A stretch of DNA of 64,000 bases from Shewanella oneidensis MR-1 (GTDB lineage: Bacteria; Pseudomonadota; Gammaproteobacteria; Enterobacterales; Shewanellaceae), in the NCBI RefSeq assembly GCF_000146165.2, contig NC_004347.2:2418001-2482000 (forward strand), written 5' to 3'. The stretch's first letter is position 1; each line of letters starts with the position of its first letter. Positions 58,014 through 64,000 of the stretch are shown here, piece by piece. The notes beneath the pieces were generated by a model that saw only the letters and a list, made by a program, of their open reading frames with translations, searched no databases and was not told the origin of the DNA. A program made the translations under genes and the position numbers.

Positions 58014-58881
58014 ATTGAGTGATAACGCGTTAAAAACCAAGGTCGCTATTTTATCTTCTTTTTATACTTACTTAATAAGTGAAGAATTTTGCGAACGTAA
58101 TCCTGCGCAAATTTGGTTGAATCACAGTCGTTTTGCTCTAAATAAACAATATCAAAATCAAACTGATGAAGATGAAAATAGCTTGGCCTTCACGGAGTTA
58201 CAGTGGTCCTATGTGATGACTACTGTTACTCAACTTGCTGAAATATTACCAGAATTACATCAACGCAGCTTATTTTTGATTTCATTAACTTATTCTTGCT
58301 ATTTACGTATTTCGGATGTTTCCGCGCGCGTTGGTTATTCACCCGTTATGGGTCAATTTAGGCAAAATACGCAGACAGGCATTTGGAGTTTTCACATTCC
58401 ACTCAGTAAAGGTGGCAAAAAACGTAGTGTTGCAATTTCAAAAGCGTTACTAGCTGGTTTAGTAAAATATCGACAATTTTTAGGTCTTCCAGATTATCCA
58501 AGCCAGGGAGAACTTCATCCCTTATTTGTTCGGCACAGAGCCGCTGGTCGTGGACGAGATGTCGGCTTAGTGAATGCCAACCTTGGGATCCGTCAGATAC
58601 GAGAAGAAATCCAAGCCATTATTAATTTGGCTGCGGATAAAGCTCAAACCGATGGATTTATCCAAGATGCAGCACAAATGCGCAAGCTCACTGCACACAA
58701 TATTAGGCATACAGGGATCACCCATGACATCAATATCAATCGTAGACCGTTGTCACATGTCCAAGCCGATGCAGGCCATGAGAGTATTGACACCACATCA
58801 AAATATTTGCACACCACACAAATCGAAAGACACGAAAGCGCTTATAATAAGCCATTAGATCATTTACAAGGTATTGATTAG
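58014..58881 (+). pseudogene. Tyrosine recombinase, C-terminal catalytic fragment
   Basis: This part holds the catalytic domain of the split recombinase, resuming in frame at the TTG of 58015. Catalytic residues can be picked out: Arg in CYLRISDVSARVG, Lys in SKGGKKRSVAI, HxxR in AHNIRHTGITHD, His in DAGHESIDTTS and the nucleophile Tyr in SKYLHTTQIERH. All six are present, so the gene was working before the insertion. TTG 58015 could start a fragment with no DNA-arm domain. It is not a XerC/XerD by length (431 aa whole); its target is unknown. Confidence 0.92.
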
Positions 58882-59441
58882 CAGTGTGTTGATACTAACC
58901 AGATCCCTCCCACACAAAACTGCGCACAATGTATATTATGTTAAATCAGATGTCTGAGCATTTCAAGCGTGTGGTCCTTTTTAAAATCATTGATTGCTCA
59001 CACTAACGCACCACATATTACGGATCGTCAGAGCTTTTGTTTGTTATTTATGTATTCAAGATTTCTTCATTTTCTAAATGATTCGGCTAATCACATACCG
59101 ACAACCTAAGTTTATGTTGAAGTTGCAGTAATGACTTATGTCGATAACTTTCATCTGTCTGATATTTCCAAGTTGTAGCCAAGAGACCTTCTTCTCTAAA
59201 CTCAGTGACAGCAAGAAATTCCACTAAAGGTCTGGTGTATAGACAAAAAACATAAACATTTTCTCAAGGATAAAGACATGACCACCAAGCGCAGTACTGC
59301 CTAAAAGCATCTGTAACATCCATACTTATATCCAAGCGCCCTAACCTCCTAGGCATCATTTACACAAAATAGCAGCGCAGTGGATCAGTACATAGAACCA
59401 TGGTTTGCAAGCTAGGACTGAGTTTAGAAGATCATAAATGC

Positions 59442-59473
59442 AAAAAGGCCGCTAATTGCTTAGTGGCCTTTTT
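59442..59473. terminator. Bidirectional terminator-like hairpin
   Basis: AAAAAGGCCGCTAA pairs with TTAGTGGCCTTTTT, one G-T pair, over a 4-nt loop, with A and T tracts that work both ways. No gene directly upstream on the plus strand explains it, so it may end an unseen small transcript. Confidence 0.7.
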
Positions 59474-59537
59474 GACTGAATATGCCTGAGGATCTGCGTT
59501 TAGAATCAGGAATCCAGAGTTTAAATTGTATAAACAA

Positions 59538-59563
59538 AAAAGCCATCATTGTTGATGGCTTTT
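59538..59563 (-). terminator. Terminator of the tRNA-Ser gene
   Basis: AAAAGCCATCA pairs with TGATGGCTTTT; the minus-strand T run follows the stem. It lies 11 bp past the tRNA-Ser CCA end. Confidence 0.82.
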
Positions 59564-59573
59564 CCGTGAAATA

Positions 59574-59664
59574 TGGCGGAGGAGCAGGGATTTGAACCCT
59601 GGGTGGGCTATAAACCCACGCCGGTTTTCAAGACCGGTGCATTAAACCACTCTGCCACCCCTCC
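59574..59664 (-). tRNA. tRNA-Ser (TGA)
   Basis: This 91-nt class II tRNA on the minus strand has the acceptor stem GGAGGGG/CTCCTCC, a long variable arm (GTGGGTTTATAGCCCAC), anticodon loop CTTGAAA with TGA, T arm GGGTTCAAATCCC and encoded CCA. It is a substrate for the serS product at 4248. Confidence 0.96.
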
Positions 59665-59675
59665 GAACGAAGCGC

Positions 59676-59704
59676 ATCATATAAGTAAGTTTACTGACTG
59701 TAAA
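59676..59704 (-). promoter_or_regulatory. Promoter of tRNA-Ser
   Basis: On the minus strand TTTACA, a 17-bp spacer and TATGAT are followed by the GC-rich discriminator GCGCTTCG. The start would be close to the tRNA 5' end. Confidence 0.65.
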
Positions 59705-59744
59705 GCACTAACTGATAATTATGCGCTAACTGTTCGTATTACAC

Positions 59745-61016
59745 TCAATCTGCTTGATTTTGCTTCGCATTTGCAACGATTCCTACTCGAGCAGGATCTG
59801 GTGCAGTAAAGTGATGAGCAAAATCTCCCCATGTCTGTTCTGTTTTAAGTACATAACCTAGGATAACCAGCAGTGAACAGCATAGAATGCCCCAACCTAT
59901 GGCTACTTCACCAAAATTGGCCCACATGGCCACTAAACTAGAGGCCCCGAAAGCGATGGTGATCTGCAAAAAGTTTTGTAACCCCGCAGCTTTAGAAGCA
60001 TGCTGGGTAAATTGCTGCAAGGCACTATTCACCACTATCGGATAAATAGCTCCGTTCGCCGCCGCTAAGATTGAGAATGAAATAAGTAGTGGGAAAATGG
60101 TTATTGTTTTAAATAGCAAGGTAAATAACACGATCGAGACAACACAAATCCCAAAAATAGACAGCAATACATTAAGGGTTTTATCTGCTCCAATGCGTTT
60201 TATCAATAACTTACTCGCATAACCACCGACAATAAACATAATGGTTTGTGGGATAAAGCTAAGGCCAATTTCGGTTGCTTGATAACCATGCTGCTCCATC
60301 ACAATCGGCCATACGGTCAGGTAGGCAAAAAATGCACCTGAACACGCACCAAAAATCACCACATTGCCTAAATAGCGAGTATTTTTCAAAATTTGCCCAT
60401 AGGAAACAGCGCTAGGCTTGATATCTTGGTGTTTTGATTTACCTGGCACAAAGTACAAGGTCATCAAAACGAGTAAAAAAGCAATCACACACAATGAGAT
60501 AAATATTGCACGCCATCCAAATTCGTTCAGAATATAAGCGCCTAAGATCGGTGCTAACGCGGGTGACAGTGCAACTAACGGCATAATATTGCTGAAGATC
60601 CCCTGTGCTTTTTCTGCATCATATTGTTCAACAACGATAGCTTGCCAAATTACGCCAGCACTGCAGGCGCCAATGGCTTGGAAAAAGCGGGCAATATTCA
60701 ACATCATTACCGAGTCACTATTGGCGATGGCTACGCTCGATAAAGCAAAAACTGCCAACCCAATGAGCAGAGCATAACGCTTGCCGAGTTTGCTGACTAA
60801 AGGCCCATAGATAAGTTGCCCAAGTGCCAAGCCTGCAAGGAAACAGGTCAACGACATCGCCACTTGCGAGGGTGAAGAATTTAACGAACTTTCAATTGCT
60901 TTGAAAGCAGGTAAATACATGTCGGTGGCAATAAAGCCCAACATACTTAAGAGAGCTAAATAGAGTAAAAATATAAAAAACTTCATATTTACAAAGATGT
61001 TACTAGATGTTTTCAT
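59745..61016 (-). CDS. punC: MFS transporter PunC-like (Bcr/CflA family; YdhC)
   Basis: This 423-aa, 12-helix drug:H+ antiporter-type protein has the family segment [16 protein letters not shown] in helix 1, [21 protein letters not shown] (motif A) and [20 protein letters not shown] (motif C area). It is encoded divergently from a LysR regulator that closely resembles E. coli PunR (YdhB). E. coli PunC is implicated in purine nucleoside transport. The pairing makes PunC the best name; a general multidrug exporter is the alternative. Confidence 0.82.
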   Translation of the reverse strand: MKTSSNIFVNMKFFIFLLYLALLSMLGFIATDMYLPAFKAIESSLNSSPSQVAMSLTCFLAGLALGQLIYGPLVSKLGKRYALLIGLAVFALSSVAIANSDSVMMLNIARFFQAIGACSAGVIWQAIVVEQYDAEKAQGIFSNIMPLVALSPALAPILGAYILNEFGWRAIFISLCVIAFLLVLMTLYFVPGKSKHQDIKPSAVSYGQILKNTRYLGNVVIFGACSGAFFAYLTVWPIVMEQHGYQATEIGLSFIPQTIMFIVGGYASKLLIKRIGADKTLNVLLSIFGICVVSIVLFTLLFKTITIFPLLISFSILAAANGAIYPIVVNSALQQFTQHASKAAGLQNFLQITIAFGASSLVAMWANFGEVAIGWGILCCSLLVILGYVLKTEQTWGDFAHHFTAPDPARVGIVANAKQNQAD

Positions 61017-61122
61017 AAAATAATCATGTCAAAAGACTAAAGGCGTGCAGTCTAAATACTTGTTAATTTTATTGGAAACGTTTATTTTTGACAGATACTA
61101 TCAATAATTTTCATCACAATGG

Positions 61123-62034
61123 ATGTCAGCTATGCTCTCGGAACAAGCGTTAGAACTCATTGATATTGTGGCCCGAGTGGGGAGTTTTACGGCAGCCGCC
61201 AATCGGTTGCACAAGGTCCCTTCCGCTGTCAGTTATGCCGTTAAACAAATCGAAGAGGAGCTTGGTGTTGTGTTATTCGAGCGGCACCATCGAAGTGTGA
61301 CTTTAACCCCCGCGGGTGGGCATTTTGTTAAGCAAGCGAGAAACTTGTTGACACAAATTGATGAAATGAAACGTGGTACCCAGAGGGTTGCAAATGGTTG
61401 GCAACCGACTTTATCAATTGCATTGGATAATATTGTGCGCGCCGATCGTATTAGCGTGTTGATTGCTGACTTTTATCGCCACTTTCATGATATTGAATTA
61501 ATTATCCGTATCGAAGTATTTAACGGTGTGTGGGAAGCCCTTGCGACCGGACACAGTGATGTTGCAATTGGTGCCACTACCGCCATTCCTGTTGGTGGTG
61601 TGTTTCAGTACAAAGATATGGGTGATATCGAGTGGGCGTTTTTAGTCAGTAAAAACCATCCCTTAGCGAATATTGATAGACCCTTAACCGACGAAGAGCT
61701 GCGCCCATTTCCTTCCATTTGTTTGGAGGATACCTCCAGGGAAATTCCTAAACGTATGACTTGGTTACTGGAAAACCAACGTAGGCTAGTCGTTCCCGAT
61801 TGGATCCGCGCTATTAACTGTTTTAGAGAAGGACTTGGTATCGGCTATATGCCTGTGCATTTGGCCAGTGTGTTTATTAAAGCTGGCGCACTGGTTGAGA
61901 AGCAGCTTGAAAACCCCAAACTGACAAGTCCCTGTTGTCTTGCTTGGAATGCTGACAAAATGTCACCCGCTCTTGCTTGGGTGCTCGATTACTTAGGGGA
62001 TACGGATAAACTGCACCGCGAATGGCTAGCTTAA
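61123..62034 (+). CDS. punR: LysR-type regulator PunR-like (YdhB)
   Basis: This 303-aa LysR regulator has an N-terminal wHTH (FTAAANRLHKVPSAVSYAVKQIEEELG) and a C-terminal sensor domain. Stretches shared with E. coli YdhB by memory are EVFNGVWEALATG, VAIGATTAIPVGG, PKRMTWLLENQRRLVVPDW and MSPALAWVLDYLGD. It is divergent from the punC-like gene with 106 bp between, the standard layout for a LysR regulator and its target. ATG 61132 is an alternative start. Confidence 0.85.
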   Translation: MSAMLSEQALELIDIVARVGSFTAAANRLHKVPSAVSYAVKQIEEELGVVLFERHHRSVTLTPAGGHFVKQARNLLTQIDEMKRGTQRVANGWQPTLSIALDNIVRADRISVLIADFYRHFHDIELIIRIEVFNGVWEALATGHSDVAIGATTAIPVGGVFQYKDMGDIEWAFLVSKNHPLANIDRPLTDEELRPFPSICLEDTSREIPKRMTWLLENQRRLVVPDWIRAINCFREGLGIGYMPVHLASVFIKAGALVEKQLENPKLTSPCCLAWNADKMSPALAWVLDYLGDTDKLHREWLA

Positions 62035-62292
62035 TATTAGTGTATTGTGGTCAGATTAAGCTTGTTTTAAAGTCACTGTGCTGCACTGATGTAAAGGAAT
62101 AAGCTTGCGTCGTCAATGAATACAAAAAAATAAGGATTTACAACTTGTTATTTGTGGTAGGAATCCTTTAAGCCAACCACGGTTTTAGGTAATATTCACT
62201 TAGATTTACTGGATTTACGATATTAACGGGAACTCTTGTCACCGTTAAAAGTCAAAATGATCAGTTTGGATTAAATGCTAATGGAGCAAGAT

Positions 62293-62952
62293 ATGACTCA
62301 GCAAACCCTGTACTCAACGAGTGCAACAACTTTAGAAGTGAACAAACTTCTTAAAAATACTTATTTATTATTGGCCATGACCCTAGCCTTCTCTGCATTA
62401 TGTGCAGGTTTAGCGATGGCGCTCAATATCAGCCCGCTGATGTCACTTGGTTTATCTATCGGTGGTTTAGTGCTGCTTTTTGTCACGCTTCGGAAAGCCG
62501 ATTCAGCCGCAGGCATTTTCTGGGTGTTTGCCTTTACGGGCATGGAAGGCGCCTCATTAGGCTATATGCTTAACCATTACGCAGGAATGACAAACGGCTC
62601 CGAGTTGATCATGCAAGCCTTTGGGTTAACATCGGTCATTTTTATTGCTCTGTCAGCCTATGCCGTCACCACCAAGAAGGATTTCTCTTTCATGCGTGGT
62701 TTCTTATTTGCAGGACTGATAGTAGTGATTGCTGCCGCTATTATTAATATTTTTGTCGGTAACAGCGTCGCGTTTATGGCGATTAACGCAGGTCTGGCAT
62801 TGTTGATGACAGGCTTTATTCTGTTCGATACTAGCCGAATCGTAAATGGCGGTGAGACTAATTACATCCGTGCAACTATCTCCTTGTACTTGGACTTTTT
62901 AAACCTGTTCATTGCCATTTTGCATTTGCTTGGTATTGGTAACGATGATTGA
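62293..62952 (+). CDS. yccA: Bax-inhibitor-1/YccA family membrane protein
   Basis: This 219-aa protein has seven transmembrane helices; E. coli YccA binds and modulates the FtsH protease. The family motif is GFILFDTSRIVNGGETNYIRATISLYLDFLN near the C-terminus. Helix 1 is NTYLLLAMTLAFSALCAGLAM. ATG 62293 is preferred to ATG 62281 because GGAG lies six bases before it. It is followed by a terminator and the tusDCB genes, as in many gammaproteobacteria. Confidence 0.93.
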   Translation: MTQQTLYSTSATTLEVNKLLKNTYLLLAMTLAFSALCAGLAMALNISPLMSLGLSIGGLVLLFVTLRKADSAAGIFWVFAFTGMEGASLGYMLNHYAGMTNGSELIMQAFGLTSVIFIALSAYAVTTKKDFSFMRGFLFAGLIVVIAAAIINIFVGNSVAFMAINAGLALLMTGFILFDTSRIVNGGETNYIRATISLYLDFLNLFIAILHLLGIGNDD

Positions 62953-62978
62953 TCCCTTTTTAGGGAAACTTACGCTAA

Positions 62979-63008
62979 AATGGCCCTACTTATAGGGCCA
63001 TTTTTTTT
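62979..63008 (+). terminator. Terminator whose T run abuts the tusD start codon
   Basis: AATGGCCCTA pairs with TAGGGCCATT over a 4-nt loop, then eight Ts (63001-63008) run directly into ATG 63009. Confidence 0.85.
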
Positions 63009-63401
63009 ATGATGAGCAAATTTATTATCCAAGTAAACGGGCCAGCCTATGGTTCGTCGGCAAGTGTGAATGCCCTACGTTTCACCCAAGCCTCGCTTCG
63101 AAGCGGACATGACGTTGTCTGTGTCTTTTTCTATCAGGATGGCGTGTATAACTCTACTGACTTTAATTTACCAGCATCCGACGAATATGATGTCGTAATG
63201 GGGTGGAAACAACTGGCAGCGCTGCACCAAGTGTCATTGGTAAACTGTGTATCGGCCGCGCTTAGACGTGGCATAGTGTCACAGCAGGAAGCACTAGAAA
63301 ACGGTCTAAGCCATTGGAATGTGCAAAGTTCGTTCATTATGGGTGGGCTGGGTGAACTGGTCACGGGTATTGAATCAGCCGATCGGTTGATCTGCTTTTA
63401 A
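63009..63401 (+). CDS. tusD: Sulfurtransferase subunit TusD
   Basis: This 130-aa DsrE-family subunit passes persulfide sulfur from TusA to TusE and MnmA in tRNA 2-thiouridine synthesis. The active Cys is in SLVNCVSAALRRGIV near residue 78. IIQVNGPAYGSSASVNALRF and FFYQDGVYN are typical. ATGs at 63009 and 63012 adjoin each other; both follow a T tract with no Shine-Dalgarno sequence. tusC follows 14 bp later. Confidence 0.93.
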   Translation: MMSKFIIQVNGPAYGSSASVNALRFTQASLRSGHDVVCVFFYQDGVYNSTDFNLPASDEYDVVMGWKQLAALHQVSLVNCVSAALRRGIVSQQEALENGLSHWNVQSSFIMGGLGELVTGIESADRLICF

Positions 63402-63415
63402 GCTTCGGAAATCCT

Positions 63416-63772
63416 ATGAAAAAAATCTGTATATTGTTTCGAAGTGCGCCCCATGGCACGACAAAAGGCCGTGAAGCCTTAGATCTTGCTTTGCTAAGTG
63501 CTAGTTTTGAACAAGAAGTGAGTGTCGTATTTATTGATGAAGGTGTATTGCACCTTCTTAAAGATCAACAACCTGAGCTTATTGGTGGAAAAGATTATCT
63601 TGCGACACTGAAAGCCTTACCCCTCTATGATATTGAAACGGTTTTCGCCTGTAAACAGTCCTTAGGTGACTATGGATTAAGCCATGGTTTATTATCCATA
63701 CCGGTGACAATCTTAAATGATGAAGCGATTTCTGCTCATTTAAAGTTGGTCGATGAGGTCTTAGTATTCTAA
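63416..63772 (+). CDS. tusC: Sulfurtransferase subunit TusC
   Basis: This 118-aa DsrE-type subunit of the TusBCD hexamer starts with CILFRSAPHGTTKGREALDLA, and VSVVFIDEGVLHLL is typical. It has no catalytic Cys at the TusD position and is structural. Its stop overlaps the tusB start (TAATG). Confidence 0.92.
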   Translation: MKKICILFRSAPHGTTKGREALDLALLSASFEQEVSVVFIDEGVLHLLKDQQPELIGGKDYLATLKALPLYDIETVFACKQSLGDYGLSHGLLSIPVTILNDEAISAHLKLVDEVLVF

Positions 63773-64000
63773 TGATTTTACATCATATTCAAACGTCGCC
63801 CAGCCGAGACAATGCCCTTAAGCTTTGCCTACGTTATGCCTGTAAAGAAGATGCGATTTTACTCTCTAGCGATGGCGTTAATGCCCTATTGTTGCGTCAA
63901 TGGGCAATGGCACTTTCACCCTTTAAGGTGATGGTACTTAAAGACGATGTAGTCGCCCGTGGCTTAGGCGAGCGTCTTAAAAATATTAATCAGATTGATT
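63772..64000 (+). CDS. tusB: Sulfurtransferase subunit TusB (cut by window end)
   Basis: The first 76 codons are visible: MILHHIQTSPSRDNALKLCL, then AILLSSDGVNALLL, and VLKDDVVARGLGERLKNI. This matches the short TusB/DsrH subunit. It starts at the ATG that overlaps the tusC stop and runs off the window. tusE would be expected just beyond. Confidence 0.9.
   Translation, partial: MILHHIQTSPSRDNALKLCLRYACKEDAILLSSDGVNALLLRQWAMALSPFKVMVLKDDVVARGLGERLKNINQID

Larger units (their letters stand above)
58882..59573. other. Gene-free stretch between the recombinase and tRNA-Ser
   Basis: About 690 bp with no convincing gene. An 8-codon frame at 59278-59304 has a well-placed AAGGA (59266-59270) but is too short to assign. 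Two terminator-like hairpins lie at 59442-59473 and 59538-59563. I found no copy of the tRNA-Ser 3' end here that would mark an island attachment site. Confidence 0.5.

Noticed and set aside
56348..59664. Recombinase next to tRNA-Ser as the edge of a genomic island
   Set aside because: No direct repeat of the tRNA-Ser 3' end was found between the recombinase and the tRNA, there is no cargo, and the flanking genes look like ordinary chromosome.
59573..59809. 78-aa plus-strand frame over tRNA-Ser
   Set aside because: It is antisense to the tRNA-Ser gene and has no ribosome site.

Overview
The window is chromosomal DNA of a Shewanella (gammaproteobacterium), most like S. oneidensis from gene content and order. 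The markers are an arginine-type elongation factor P next to its rhamnosyltransferase EarP, an EtrA-type FNR beside a cbb3 oxidase operon, a 336-aa and a 477-aa GAPDH as near neighbours, and ybfF/seqA/pgm and uspE/fnr/ttcA neighbourhoods. The species call is inferred from recognised genes; no database was searched.

Layout. 1-5.7 kb: ftsK (3' part), lolA, rarA, crcB, serS and an unlisted 40-aa membrane peptide. 5.75-6.3 kb: ecotin (minus). 6.9-19.9 kb: a chemotaxis cluster (short MCP, CheY, STAS protein, CheA, MCP, CheW, CheR, CheD, CheB) broken by insertion sequences. 19.9-24 kb (minus): efp, earP, fldA, ybfE-like, a small membrane protein and ybfF. 24-33.4 kb: seqA, pgm, msrA (minus), astE, the branched-chain 2-oxoacid dehydrogenase operon bkdA1-bkdA2-bkdB, and nadA. 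33.5-40.6 kb: an IS256 copy, gapA (minus), a lipoprotein gene (minus), the long GAPDH, a tRNA-Gly/Cys/Leu operon and a class I aminotransferase. 40.7-44.4 kb: YvcK-like protein, Bax-like glucosaminidase, DUF2987-like protein and ttcA. 44.4-53.5 kb (minus): ccoN-O-Q-P, ccoH-I-S, a SafE-like protein, etrA/fnr and uspE. 53.7-59.7 kb: lipoprotein, HD-GYP regulator, Fur-box cysteine-rich protein, IS-broken tyrosine recombinase and tRNA-Ser. 59.7-64 kb: punC/punR, yccA and tusDCB (tusB cut by the window end).

Mobile elements are the main structural theme. Three copies of a 1293-bp IS256-family element (8-bp target duplications) and two copies of a 1235-bp IS3-family element (3-bp duplications) can be delimited to the base. 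One IS256 copy sits in the first MCP gene and is itself split by an IS3 copy. A second IS256 copy splits cheA at codon 425. A third lies just past the gapA terminator. The second IS3 copy splits a 431-aa tyrosine recombinase. All three broken host genes rejoin in frame when the element and one target repeat are removed.

Regulation visible in the sequence includes FNR-type boxes upstream of ccoN (with the FNR homologue in the same window), HexR-like palindromes near both GAPDH genes, a Fur box before the cysteine-rich gene, a perfect 14-bp palindrome before the bkd operon and -1 frameshift signals in the IS3 copies. I found no CRISPR array, prophage or clearly new multi-gene system. The most interesting items are the nested insertions and their effect on the chemotaxis cluster, the CheZ-like motif in the short MCP, the layout of the FNR sites, and the small genes.
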